From assembly GCF_003319125.1 (NCBI RefSeq), contig NZ_QOHG01000001.1:186001-250000 (forward strand): DNA of 64,000 nucleotides, given 5' to 3'. The translations under genes were made by a program, and so were the position numbers. Below are positions 33,917-44,599 of the stretch, piece after piece. The stretch is from Blastococcus sp. TF02A-26. Its GTDB lineage: Bacteria; Actinomycetota; Actinomycetes; Mycobacteriales; Geodermatophilaceae. The notes beneath the pieces were generated by a model. The model was not told the DNA's origin. It saw only the letters and a program-made list of their open reading frames with translations, and did not search any database. Positions within the stretch are counted from its first letter, which is position 1, and every line of letters starts with the position of its first letter.

Positions 33917-34764
33917 GCAGGGACGCCGTCCTCGTCCCCGCGGCGGGGCTCCTCGCCGAGCCCCGCCGCGTGGTGCTGCTCGACGTCCGCTGGGCGCTGG
34001 GTGAAGACCGCGGGCGCGAGCGGTACCTCGAGGGACACCTGCCCGGTGCGGTCTTCGTCGACCTCGACACCGAGCTGGCCGATCCGCCGTCGGCCGAGGC
34101 GGGCCGGCACCCGCTGCCGTCGCTACAGCGACTGGAGGCAGCGGCCCGCCGGTGGGGGATCTCCGCCGGCGACCGGGTCGTGGCCTACGACGACAGCGGC
34201 GGCCTGGCCGCGGCGCGGGCCTGGTGGCTGCTGCGCTGGGGCGGCCTGGCCGACGTCCGGCTGCTGGACGGCGGGCTCGCCGCCTGGCGTTCCGCCGGCG
34301 GTCCGGTCGAGTCCGGCGACGTCGTCCCGGCGTCGGGGGACGTGACGCTGACCGGCGGCGGGATGCCCATCCTCACCGCGGACCAGGCGGCCGCGCTGCC
34401 CGGGCGCGGTGGCGTGCTGCTCGACGCCCGCGCGGCCGAGCGGTACCGCGGCGAGGTGGAGCCGGTCGACCCGCGGGCCGGCCACGTGCCCGGCGCCCGG
34501 AGCGCTCCGACGACGGCGAACCTCGGGCCGGACGGCACCTTCGCTCCAGTCGCTGTACTGGGTGAGCGGTTCGCGGCGCTGGGGGCGGTCCCGGGAGCGA
34601 ACGTGGGCGTCTACTGCGGCTCCGGCGTGACCGCCGCCCACGAGGTCGCGGCGCTCGCCGCGGCCGGTGTGGAGGCCGCGCTGTGGCCCGGGTCGTGGTC
34701 CCAGTGGTCCGCGGACCCGCAGCGGCCGGTCGCGGTCGGCGACGACGTCAGTGCAGCGCCTTGA
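33913..34764 (+). CDS. Two-domain rhodanese-type sulfurtransferase
   Basis: The 283-residue protein has two rhodanese domains: an inactive N-terminal one (LLDVRWALGEDRGRERYLEGHLPGAVFVDLD, shown only in its landmarks) and a C-terminal one with the active Cys235 in the loop VYCGSGVTA. Such enzymes move sulfur from thiosulfate or 3-mercaptopyruvate to acceptors. The CGSGVT loop is closer to the 3-mercaptopyruvate (SseA) type, but substrate cannot be fixed by reading. The GTG start overlaps the previous stop. Its 3' end overlaps the convergent SMR gene by 17 bases. A 14-base inverted repeat lies inside the gene (34124-34137 and 34544-34557). Confidence 0.9.
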   Translation: MSRDAVLVPAAGLLAEPRRVVLLDVRWALGEDRGRERYLEGHLPGAVFVDLDTELADPPSAEAGRHPLPSLQRLEAAARRWGISAGDRVVAYDDSGGLAAARAWWLLRWGGLADVRLLDGGLAAWRSAGGPVESGDVVPASGDVTLTGGGMPILTADQAAALPGRGGVLLDARAAERYRGEVEPVDPRAGHVPGARSAPTTANLGPDGTFAPVAVLGERFAALGAVPGANVGVYCGSGVTAAHEVAALAAAGVEAALWPGSWSQWSADPQRPVAVGDDVSAAP

Positions 34765-35062
34765 GCCCGATCACGCAGCCGACGATCCCGGCGACTAGCA
34801 GCAGCCGCAGTGCGCTGACCGGCTCGGCGCCGGTGACCATGCCGATCAGGACGGTGAGGGCGGCGCCGATGCCGACCCAGACGGCGTAGGCGGTCCCGGT
34901 CGGCAGCTCGCGCAGCGCGTAGGCCAGCCCGGCCATGCTCAGCACCAGCGCGACGGCGAAGACCACCGAGGGCCACAGCCGGGTGAAGCCCTCCGAGCGG
35001 CCGAGCGCGGTGGCCCACACCGACTCCAGGACTCCGGACACCACGAGCACGAGCCAGGACAC
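34748..35062 (-). CDS. SMR-family guanidinium exporter (Gdx/SugE type)
   Basis: The 104-residue protein has four transmembrane helices and the small-multidrug-resistance proton site Glu13 in SGVLESVWATALGRSEGFT; the Trp-Ala spacing and GFT after it are those of the Gdx (guanidinium exporter) subtype rather than the EmrE drug exporters. A guanidine-III riboswitch aptamer lies just upstream, which is strong support for guanidinium export as the function. The GTG start has GGAGG five bases upstream. It follows the DUF427 gene on the same strand. Confidence 0.95.
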   Translation of the reverse strand: MSWLVLVVSGVLESVWATALGRSEGFTRLWPSVVFAVALVLSMAGLAYALRELPTGTAYAVWVGIGAALTVLIGMVTGAEPVSALRLLLVAGIVGCVIGLKALH

Positions 35063-35080
35063 GACGACCTCCAGGAAGGT

Positions 35081-35121
35081 CGCCGTCTTGTCGCTGTCCG
35101 GGTACGGCGCCGCTCGTCCGG
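35081..35121 (-). promoter_or_regulatory. Guanidine-III (ykkC-III) riboswitch aptamer
   Basis: Read on the minus strand, this 41-base segment holds all the conserved blocks of the guanidine-III aptamer in order: CCGGACGAG, then CGCCGUACCCGG, then ACAAGACGGCG, with short variable spacers. The GCCGU and ACGGC blocks form the pseudoknot and the CCGG blocks the first helix. The aptamer ends eight bases before the GGAGG of the SMR gene, and ACCUUCC just after it can pair with the GGAGGU, so control is likely at translation initiation: guanidine should expose the ribosome site. The similarity to the crystallised Thermobifida fusca aptamer is close, as recalled. Confidence 0.92.
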
Positions 35122-35165
35122 GGGACCGGGTGGTCCTCCCTCCAGGGTCGCACGGACGGCGGCCG

Positions 35166-35915
35166 TCAGCGGGAGAAGTGGGTCACCGGACGCTCCTGCC
35201 GGACGCCGTCCAGCACGACGTCCACCTCCTCGTCGAGGAAGGCCACGAGCCCGGCGATCGGCAGCACCGCGGCGGCGGGGGAGTCGTAGCTCCAGGCCAC
35301 GTCCGCCGGGCCGCCGGGGACGGACCAGTAGCCGCTCGTGCGTCCCTTGTAGGGGCACCGGGTGCGGGTGTCGCTGGGGGCGAGCTGCTCGAACCGGACG
35401 TCGGTGCGCGGCAGGTAGTACCGGGTGGGCAGCCCGGTCTCGAACAGCAGCACGGGGGACGACGACTCCGCGAGGACGGCGCCGCCCAGCTCGATCCGCA
35501 CCCGCCGCTGGGACCGGAGTGCGTCGACGCGGGCGTAGGGGCTGCGCGGGTGGACGACGACCTCCTCGTCCTCCTCGAACCAGGCGTCCAGCGCCGACCA
35601 CTCGAACCGCAGGTAGCCGGCCAGCGGCCCGTCGGTGTAGCGCCATCCCGCGGCCGGCCGGACGGTGCCGCCGTCGCGCAGCCCGTACCGGCGGGCCCGC
35701 CCCAACGGGCGGTCCTCGTCGACCCCGTCGTCGACGAGGACGGCGGGGTCGACGTCCGCCGGCGGGACGTGGAACTGCGGGTACGGCGGCCACTCCCACC
35801 CGTAGCGAGCCCGGGTGGTGTCGAGGACGAACCGGCCGCCCAGGAGCGCCCGGACCCGCCGCGGCACGGGCTCGACGTGCCCGACGGGGACGATCGCCCG
35901 CGGATACCCGCTCAT
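35166..35915 (-). CDS. Tandem DUF427 domain protein
   Basis: The 249-residue protein contains two copies of the DUF427 (beta-tent) fold: one around RRVRALLGGRFVLDTTRARYG and a more typical second one around RRVRIELGGAVLAESSSPVLLFE to CPYKGRTSGYWSV. The family is widespread in actinobacteria and has no firmly known reaction. I used the ATG that starts MSGYPRAIVPVG; a start 42 bases upstream would overlap the lipoprotein gene. It lies upstream of the guanidine exporter, but the riboswitch suggests separate control. Confidence 0.82.
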   Translation of the reverse strand: MSGYPRAIVPVGHVEPVPRRVRALLGGRFVLDTTRARYGWEWPPYPQFHVPPADVDPAVLVDDGVDEDRPLGRARRYGLRDGGTVRPAAGWRYTDGPLAGYLRFEWSALDAWFEEDEEVVVHPRSPYARVDALRSQRRVRIELGGAVLAESSSPVLLFETGLPTRYYLPRTDVRFEQLAPSDTRTRCPYKGRTSGYWSVPGGPADVAWSYDSPAAAVLPIAGLVAFLDEEVDVVLDGVRQERPVTHFSR

Positions 35916-35932
35916 GCCGGTGCCGGAGGCGG

Positions 35933-36424
35933 TCAGGGGCAGTTCTCGTCGATCCACTCGTTGACCCGTTGGAAGGCCGGGCCGACGGTCGTCTCCCCGG
36001 CGGAGATGATGTCCACCGCCTGTTGCTCGGCGTCCGGTGCCGCGGGGTCGATCGCCGCCACGGTGTCACGCAGCCCGGCGAAGCCGTCGCGGGACTCCTC
36101 CCAGTCGTCGGCGATCTCCTCCGGCGGCTCGAGCGCGTCGAACGCGTCGACGGCCTGCTGGAGCACCTCGGCGTAGGCCGCGCTGCCCGTGCCCTCGGCG
36201 GCGTCGAACGCCTCGTCGACCTCGTCGAACAGCGCCTCCCCGTCGGTGCAGAACTCCTCGTACTCCTCGTTGCCGGTGGTCGGCGCGCTCGACGACGAGG
36301 AGCTCCCGGAGGTGGAGGGCGTCGTGGCCGGGGCGGCGGTTCCCCTCACCTCGTCGCTGCAGCCGCTCAGCAGCAGGCCGGCGGCGAGGACGACGGGCAC
36401 GAGGACGCGAGGCAGACGGCGCAC
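35933..36424 (-). CDS. Small acidic lipoprotein of unknown function
   Basis: The 163-residue product has a signal peptide ending in the lipobox LSGC (Cys22), a Ser/Thr/Pro linker (TPSTSGSSSSSSAPTTG) and a helical acidic domain with cysteines in EEFCTDGE and at the C-terminus (IDENCP) that could form a disulfide. I do not recognise a named family. GTG is the start, six bases after TAGCGT, so the mRNA should be leaderless. Confidence 0.8.
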   Translation of the reverse strand: MRRLPRVLVPVVLAAGLLLSGCSDEVRGTAAPATTPSTSGSSSSSSAPTTGNEEYEEFCTDGEALFDEVDEAFDAAEGTGSAAYAEVLQQAVDAFDALEPPEEIADDWEESRDGFAGLRDTVAAIDPAAPDAEQQAVDIISAGETTVGPAFQRVNEWIDENCP

Positions 36425-36430
36425 CGCCCC

Positions 36431-36436
36431 ACGCTA
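36431..36436 (-). promoter_or_regulatory. -10 element for leaderless lipoprotein mRNA
   Basis: TAGCGT on the minus strand ends six bases before the lipoprotein GTG; no ribosome site is present. Confidence 0.55.
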
Positions 36437-36460
36437 TCCACCGGGCTCTCCGGGTGCAGG

Positions 36461-37153
36461 TCAGCGCCGCGCGGCGTCGTACCGGTCGAGCAGGACCGCG
36501 GCGATCCGCGGGTCGGGCAGCAGGGGAGCGGTGACCAGGTCGGCGCCGGCGCCGGCGAGCTTGCCGGCGAAGTGGCCGGGGGCCAGCAGGTAGGCGGCGA
36601 CGACCACGCGTTGGGCACCGGCTCGCCGTGCGGCGGAGACGGCCTCGGGCACCGGCGGCTGTGCGGCCGACCCGTACCCGGTGGTGACCGGTCCGGCCCA
36701 GGAGCGCTGCAGCAGGGCGGCCGTCTCCTCGACGTCGGCCACCGCGCGCGGGTCACTGGACCCGGCGCCGGCCAGCACGACGGCGGTCCGGGCGTCCCCC
36801 GGGTCGGCGCCGGCCTGCCGGAGCCGGTCGTCGAGCACCTCCGCCAGCCGGGGGTCCGGCCCCAGCGGCCGCGCGGCCACGACGCCGTCCGACCCGGCGA
36901 CGGCGGAGGCGATGTCGACGTGCACGTGGTAGCCGCCGGACAGCAGCAGCGGGACGACGACCGCGCGCCGTCCCTCGGCGGCCAGCCCGGCGACGACGTC
37001 GGCCACGGTCGGCGGCTGGACGTCGACGAACGCGGCGGTGGTGTCGAGGCCCGGGCGCTGCTCGCGGGCGGCGAGGGCGAGCTCGGCGATCAGCCGCCGT
37101 CCGGTCGGGTTGCGGGTGCCGTGCGCGCAGGCGACGAGGACGGGGTCCTTCAT
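36461..37153 (-). CDS. Sirohydrochlorin chelatase (CbiX family)
   Basis: The protein (about 230 residues) has the CbiX/SirB pattern twice: VLVACAHGTRNPTGRRL with the metal-site His near the N-terminus and VVVPLLLSGGYHVHVDI with a second metal-binding region; the second half repeats the fold (TAVVLAGAGSSDP). It would insert iron or cobalt into sirohydrochlorin for siroheme or B12. No other tetrapyrrole or sulfite/nitrite reductase gene is beside it. Start is ambiguous: GTGATG gives either a GTG overlapping the SDR stop or the ATG used here. Confidence 0.85.
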   Translation of the reverse strand: MKDPVLVACAHGTRNPTGRRLIAELALAAREQRPGLDTTAAFVDVQPPTVADVVAGLAAEGRRAVVVPLLLSGGYHVHVDIASAVAGSDGVVAARPLGPDPRLAEVLDDRLRQAGADPGDARTAVVLAGAGSSDPRAVADVEETAALLQRSWAGPVTTGYGSAAQPPVPEAVSAARRAGAQRVVVAAYLLAPGHFAGKLAGAGADLVTAPLLPDPRIAAVLLDRYDAARR

Positions 37154-37908
37154 CACAGGGCGCGGGTGACGCCGCCGTCGACGGCGACCATCGTGCCGGT
37201 GACGAACGAGGCGGCGGGGGAGAGCAGGAAGGCGGCGACCCGGCCGAACTCCTCCGGCCGGCCGACGCGGCGCAGTGGGATCCCGGCCTCGGTGGCGGCC
37301 CGCATCGCGGCCGGGTCGCCGGAGGCGCGCTCGATGTCGGTGATCCGGTCGGTGGCGATGGTCCCCGGCATCAGGCCCACCACGCGGATGCCGCGGGGGC
37401 CGAGCTCGTCGGCGAGGGCCTTGGCGGTCATGGCCAGCCCGGGACGCAGCCCGTTGGAGATGGCCAGGTGGGGGATCGGCTGACGCACGGAGGTGGAGAG
37501 GACGAACCCGATGGCCGAGCCCTCGCCGAGGTGGGGGACCAGCGCCCTGACCAGTCGGAGCGGGCCGAGCAGGACGCTGTCGACCGCGGCCCGCCAGGCG
37601 TCCTCGGGCGCCTCCAGCGCGGTGCCGGGTGCCGGGCCGCCCACCGAGATCAGCGCGCCGTCCACCCGGCCCAGCCGCTCGAGCGCCTCGGCGACCAGGC
37701 GCTCGGCGGCGTCCGGGTCGGCCAGGTCGGCCGCCGTCCCGGAGGCGGCGTCGCCCAGCTCCGCCGCCGCGCGGGCGACCGAGCCGGCGTCCCGGGAGCT
37801 GACGAGCACCCGGGCCCCGTCGTCGACGAGGGCCCGGGCGGCCGCGTACCCCAGTCCCCGGCTCGCGCCGGTGAGGAGGTAGCCGCGGCCGCCCAGGCCC
37901 AGGTCCAT
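37153..37908 (-). CDS. Short-chain dehydrogenase/reductase (SDR)
   Basis: The 251-residue Rossmann protein has the cofactor motif LTGASRGLGYAAARAL and the C-terminal FVTGTMVAVDGG typical of classical SDRs. The usual catalytic YxxxK is not clear: the segment where it is expected reads ISNGLRPGLAMTAKALADEL, with no Tyr, so catalysis by the standard mechanism is doubtful. An Arg in the cofactor loop (VSSRDAGS) suggests NADP. It begins seven bases after the aconitase stop and overlaps the chelatase gene. Confidence 0.85.
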   Translation of the reverse strand: MDLGLGGRGYLLTGASRGLGYAAARALVDDGARVLVSSRDAGSVARAAAELGDAASGTAADLADPDAAERLVAEALERLGRVDGALISVGGPAPGTALEAPEDAWRAAVDSVLLGPLRLVRALVPHLGEGSAIGFVLSTSVRQPIPHLAISNGLRPGLAMTAKALADELGPRGIRVVGLMPGTIATDRITDIERASGDPAAMRAATEAGIPLRRVGRPEEFGRVAAFLLSPAASFVTGTMVAVDGGVTRAL

Positions 37909-37915
37909 GCGGGGA

Positions 37916-40798
<2,883 letters not shown>

Positions 40799-40939
40799 CC
40801 CCGATCATCCCAGTTCCCGCAGCGCGGCGTGCAGGTGAGGCGACCCTTCCCTCACCCGTGACGTGCGTTACGGCAGGTGCGGGACTGCCGCCGGGTGTGG
40901 CTCGCGCGAGCCGTCCGTCACCGGCGGGCCACCTGCCGT

Positions 40940-40945
40940 TAACGT
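40940..40945 (+). promoter_or_regulatory. -10 element for PAP2 gene
   Basis: TAACGT ends eight bases before the PAP2 ATG, with no ribosome site between. Confidence 0.45.
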
Positions 40946-40953
40946 CCCCCGCC

Positions 40954-41961
40954 ATGACCGCGGTGGACCTGCCGTTCCCGGCTGCCGCCGCCCCGGCCCT
41001 CGTCGTCCCCGGGACGGCGGACGCGCCCTTCCCGGCCCGGGCGCGCGTGCGCGTCCTGACCGTGGTGCTCTGGACGGCGCTCGCGGGAGCGTTCGCGGCG
41101 ACCTGCGCCACGGCCGGGCTGCCGACCGACCGGGTGGTCCTGCTCGGCTGGGTGCTGGCCGCGCTCGGCGTGCACGCGGCCGGCGCCGGCCTGCGACGGA
41201 TGGGCCGCCTGCTCGCCGACTGGCTCCCGCTCGCCGCCGTCCTGCTGGCCTACGACGCGAGCCGGGGACTGGCCGACGGGCTGGGCATGCCGGTGCACGT
41301 CGCCGAGCTGGCCGACGCCGACCGGTGGTTCACCGGCGGCGTGCTGCCCACCGTGTGGCTGCAGGAGCACGTGCAGGCGGAGTGGTGGCTGGCACTGGCC
41401 TCGCTGGTCTACAGCAGCCACTTCGTGGTCACGCCGCTGGTCCTCGGGGTGCTGTGGGTGCGCGACCGCCGACGCTGGGGGCGCTGCGCCCGCGCGGTGG
41501 TGGCCCTGTCGGTCGCCGGGCTGGCCACCTACGTGCTCTATCCCGCCGCGCCGCCGTGGCTGGCCGCCCGCGAGGGGGTCATCCCGCCCGTGGAGCGGCT
41601 GAGCAGCGCCGGCTGGGAGGTGCTGGGCCTGCCGCGCGCCGGTGCGCTGCTGGACTCGGGACAGGGGCAGGTCAACCTGGTGGCCGCCGTGCCGTCGCTG
41701 CACACCGCCTTCGCCGTCCTGATGTGCGGTGTCCTGTTCCCCCTGGCACGCCGGTGGTGGCAGCGCACCGCCCTGGTCGCCTACGCGGTGCTGATGCCGG
41801 TCGTGCTCGTCTGGGGCGGCGAGCACTACGTCGTCGACACCCTGCTCGGCGGGGCCTACGCGGCCGGTGTGCTGCTCGTCCTGCCGTCGCTGGAACGTGC
41901 CGGCCGGGCCGGGCTGCGCCGGGCGGCGGCCGCCCGACCCGCCCTACCGTGGCGGTCGTGA
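40954..41961 (+). CDS. PAP2-superfamily membrane protein (AUR1-like phosphatase/transferase)
   Basis: The 335-residue protein has about six to seven transmembrane segments and the PAP2 active-site halves AAVPSLHTAFAVL and WGGEHYVVDTLLGG with both catalytic His. The PSLHTA form and the upstream AAPPWLAAREG are those of the inositol-phosphorylceramide-synthase-like (AUR1-type) branch, common in actinobacteria, where the substrate is probably a phospholipid or polyprenyl phosphate. I chose the ATG eight bases after TAACGT; translation from further upstream would add a Pro-rich non-conserved stretch. Its end overlaps the sirtuin start. Confidence 0.87.
   Translation: MTAVDLPFPAAAAPALVVPGTADAPFPARARVRVLTVVLWTALAGAFAATCATAGLPTDRVVLLGWVLAALGVHAAGAGLRRMGRLLADWLPLAAVLLAYDASRGLADGLGMPVHVAELADADRWFTGGVLPTVWLQEHVQAEWWLALASLVYSSHFVVTPLVLGVLWVRDRRRWGRCARAVVALSVAGLATYVLYPAAPPWLAAREGVIPPVERLSSAGWEVLGLPRAGALLDSGQGQVNLVAAVPSLHTAFAVLMCGVLFPLARRWWQRTALVAYAVLMPVVLVWGGEHYVVDTLLGGAYAAGVLLVLPSLERAGRAGLRRAAAARPALPWRS
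41945..41950 (+). promoter_or_regulatory. -10 element for the sirtuin gene
   Basis: TACCGT lies inside the end of the PAP2 gene and ends seven bases before the sirtuin GTG, so the sirtuin may also have its own leaderless transcript. Confidence 0.4.
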
Positions 41962-42707
41962 GCGATCGGATCGACGTCCCCGAATGGCTGACCGGGGCCG
42001 GCCGGATCACCGTCCTGACCGGCGCGGGGATCTCCACCGACAGCGGCATCCCCGACTACCGCGGCCCGAACGGCGTGTGGACGCGCGATCCGGACGCCGA
42101 GAAGCTGGTGACGCTGTCCTACTACGTCTCCGACCCCGGCATCCGTCGTCGCGCCTGGCTGATGCGCCGCGACCTCGGCGTGGGTGAGGTGCGGCCGAAC
42201 GCCGGTCACCGCGCGCTGGTCGAGCTGGAGCGGCAGGGCCGGCTGCGGGCGCTGGTCACGCAGAACGTCGACGGGCTGCACCAGGCGGCCGGCTCGTCCC
42301 CGGGGACGGTGCTGGAGCTCCACGGCACCGTGCACGAGGTCGAGTGCCTCTCCTGCGGCGACCGGACGACGACGGCGGAGGCGTTGGCCAGGGTCGACGC
42401 CGGCGACCCCGACCCGGCGTGCCTGGTCTGCGGCGGCATCCTCAAGACCGCGACGATCAGCTTCGGCCAGGCCCTCGACGCCGCCGTGCTCGACGCGGCG
42501 GTCGTTGCGGCCGGCGACTGCGACGTCTTCCTGGCGGTCGGCACCTCGCTCGGCGTGCACCCCGCGGCCGGGCTGACCGACGTCGCCGCCTCGGCGGGGG
42601 CGAAGGTGGTCGTCGTCAACGCCGAGCCCACGCCCTACGACTGGATGGCTGCGCTCGTCGTCCGCGAGCCGATCGGCACCGCCCTGCCCGGGCTGCTGGC
42701 CTCGTGA
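41958..42707 (+). CDS. SIR2-family NAD-dependent protein deacylase
   Basis: The 249-residue protein has the complete sirtuin set: GAGISTDSGIPDYRGPNGVW, VTQNVDGLHQAAG, the catalytic His in LELHGTVHEVECLSC, and four zinc cysteines (CLSCGD and CLVCGG). The segment ISFGQAL and VGTSLGVHPAAG close the NAD site. It removes acyl groups from lysines and makes nicotinamide. The GTG overlaps the PAP2 stop and the next gene's GTG overlaps its own stop, so the three are an operon. Confidence 0.94.
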   Translation: MSDRIDVPEWLTGAGRITVLTGAGISTDSGIPDYRGPNGVWTRDPDAEKLVTLSYYVSDPGIRRRAWLMRRDLGVGEVRPNAGHRALVELERQGRLRALVTQNVDGLHQAAGSSPGTVLELHGTVHEVECLSCGDRTTTAEALARVDAGDPDPACLVCGGILKTATISFGQALDAAVLDAAVVAAGDCDVFLAVGTSLGVHPAAGLTDVAASAGAKVVVVNAEPTPYDWMAALVVREPIGTALPGLLAS

Positions 42708-43132
42708 CCCTGCTCGCCGTCCACCTCGGACTGGTGGCCGCCTACGCCGGGTTCCAGTGGACCGTGCGGGCGCTGGTCTACCCGCAGATGTCGATGGTGC
42801 CGCCGAAGGCGTTCCCCTCCTACGAGCACCGCCACCAGCGGCTGGTGACCCGCGTGGCTGGCCCGCTGTTCCTCGGGCAGGCGGTCACCACGCTGTGGCT
42901 GCTGGCCGACCGGCCGCCGGGCGTGCCGCTGCTCGCCGTCCTCGCCTCGGCGGCCTGCCTCGCCGTCGTCCTGCAGCTCACCGCGCTGGGCGCGGTGCCC
43001 CAGCACCGGGTGCTGGACCGGGGCTGGGACGAGGCGGTGCACCACCGCCTGGTACGCGTGGACACGCTGCGGGCCGTCACCGCGACCGCCGGTGTCGCCG
43101 CGGCCCTGTGGCTGCTCCTGTCCGCGACCTGA
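42704..43132 (+). CDS. Small four-helix membrane protein, unknown function
   Basis: The 142-residue protein has four hydrophobic segments, an N-terminal AYAGFQWTVRALVYPQM and a basic YEHRHQRLVTR loop. I do not recognise a characterised family. The GTG overlaps the sirtuin stop (GTGA), and a strong terminator follows, so it ends the PAP2-sirtuin operon. Confidence 0.75.
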   Translation: MTLLAVHLGLVAAYAGFQWTVRALVYPQMSMVPPKAFPSYEHRHQRLVTRVAGPLFLGQAVTTLWLLADRPPGVPLLAVLASAACLAVVLQLTALGAVPQHRVLDRGWDEAVHHRLVRVDTLRAVTATAGVAAALWLLLSAT

Positions 43133-43138
43133 GCACGC

Positions 43139-43171
43139 CGCGGCCCGCCCCCGGGGAGGGAGCGGGCCGCG
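43139..43171. terminator. Terminator after the PAP2-sirtuin operon
   Basis: CGCGGCCCGC and GCGGGCCGCG form a perfect ten-base-pair stem with a 13-base loop in the convergent gap between the small membrane protein and the FAD oxidase genes. Confidence 0.8.
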
Positions 43172-43181
43172 CCGCCTGCGG

Positions 43182-44555
43182 TCACCCGACGACGTGCCCG
43201 TGGGTGAACAGGCCGGCGGGGTCGACCCGCCGCTTGACGGCGAGCAGGCGCCGGCGGTCCGTCTCGTCCCACAGCGCCGCCACCTGCGCACCGGTGACCG
43301 CGCCCGCGAAGTTGAGCAGCGAGTGCCCGGTCGACCAGGGGGCCAGCGACGCCACCACGGCGTCCACGACCGCGGGCACCACCGCGGCGACGGGCGGGAA
43401 CATCGGCCCGAGCACCCAGAAGGAGAAGGCGGCGTCCCGTCCGACGACGGCGTTCGGGACGGCCGGCGCCCGGCCCACGGCCCCGCCCAGGTGCCGCAGC
43501 TCCGCGAGGACCAGGGGCACCTCCACCTCGGGGCCCGCCGCGGACAGCAACGCGTCCACGGTCTCGGCGGTGAGCTCCCGCAGCAGCGTCCCCCGGTCGT
43601 ACGTCGGCATGGGGTCCGTCGGGTCCATGTGGATGGCGTCGACCGCGCCGAACGGCATCTCGCCGAGCGCGTCGAGCAGCGCCGGCGCCACCGCGCGCAT
43701 CGGTGCGACGAGCGCGGCGCCCTCCGCCGCGTCGCCCAGGTGGGCCACGCGCAGGTGCACCACGGTCTGCCCGCGCAGCGGCTCGGGCAGCGCCGGGTCG
43801 GGCGGGAGCCGGAGGACGGCGATCGAGGTCGTCGTCTCCTCCGGGAGGGTCGGCGCCCACTCCCGGTAGGCGTGCAGGAGGTCGCGGGTGGCGGACCCGG
43901 GGAAGAAGACGCCGCCGCCGTAGAGCCGGGCCACCGGCACCAGGTCGAACTCCAGCGCGGTGACGACGCCGAAGCTGCCCTTGCCGCCGCGGAGCGCCCA
44001 GAACAGCTCGGGGTCGCTGACCGCGTCGACCGTGCGGATCTCGCCGTCGCCGGTGACGATCTCGGCGCTGCGCACGTGGTCGGCGGCGAAGCCGTGGCGG
44101 CGGGCCAGCGGGCCGAGGCCGCCGCCCAGGGTGTAGCCGACCGCGCCGACGTGCGACGACGACCCCGACAGCGGGGCCAGGCCGTGCGGGGCGGCGGCGT
44201 CGATGACCGCGCGCCAGCGGACGCCGGCGCCGACGCGGGCGGTGCGGGCCACCGGGTCGACCGTGACCTCGTCGAGGCGGGACGTCGTGACGAGGACGGC
44301 GCCGGTCAGAGCCGAGGTCAGCCCGTGACCGGTGGCCTGCACGGCGACCGACAGGCCTCGCTCGGCGGCCCAGCGGACCGTGGCGGCGACGTCGGCGGGG
44401 CAGGTGGCGCCGACGACGACGGCGGGGGCAGGGGTGTGGGTCGTGGTGAACGGTGCGACCTCGGTGTCGAGGCCGGGGTCGCCGGCGCAGAACACGGGGC
44501 CGGTCACGGCGAGCTCGAGCTCGGCGCTGGACAGGTCGGGGACGGTGCTGGTCAT
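43182..44555 (-). CDS. FAD-linked oxidoreductase, PCMH/berberine-bridge type
   Basis: The 457-residue flavoprotein has an N-terminal FAD domain with SVAVQATGHGL, where the His can carry the covalent flavin, and PLSGSSSHVGAVGYTLGGGLG; the position often occupied by a second, cysteinyl link is Tyr here, so a single histidyl link is expected. The C-terminal NDPAGLF-like block is present as VDPAGLFTHGH. The family oxidises alcohols, sugars or alkaloid-like compounds with oxygen. Start ATG has GAGGAG nine bases upstream. A RidA gene lies just upstream and a LuxR regulator is divergent. Confidence 0.9.
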   Translation of the reverse strand: MTSTVPDLSSAELELAVTGPVFCAGDPGLDTEVAPFTTTHTPAPAVVVGATCPADVAATVRWAAERGLSVAVQATGHGLTSALTGAVLVTTSRLDEVTVDPVARTARVGAGVRWRAVIDAAAPHGLAPLSGSSSHVGAVGYTLGGGLGPLARRHGFAADHVRSAEIVTGDGEIRTVDAVSDPELFWALRGGKGSFGVVTALEFDLVPVARLYGGGVFFPGSATRDLLHAYREWAPTLPEETTTSIAVLRLPPDPALPEPLRGQTVVHLRVAHLGDAAEGAALVAPMRAVAPALLDALGEMPFGAVDAIHMDPTDPMPTYDRGTLLRELTAETVDALLSAAGPEVEVPLVLAELRHLGGAVGRAPAVPNAVVGRDAAFSFWVLGPMFPPVAAVVPAVVDAVVASLAPWSTGHSLLNFAGAVTGAQVAALWDETDRRRLLAVKRRVDPAGLFTHGHVVG

Positions 44556-44599
44556 GGCGGGACTCCTCAGGTGGGTGGGGGAAGGGGTGGTGTGGGCGC

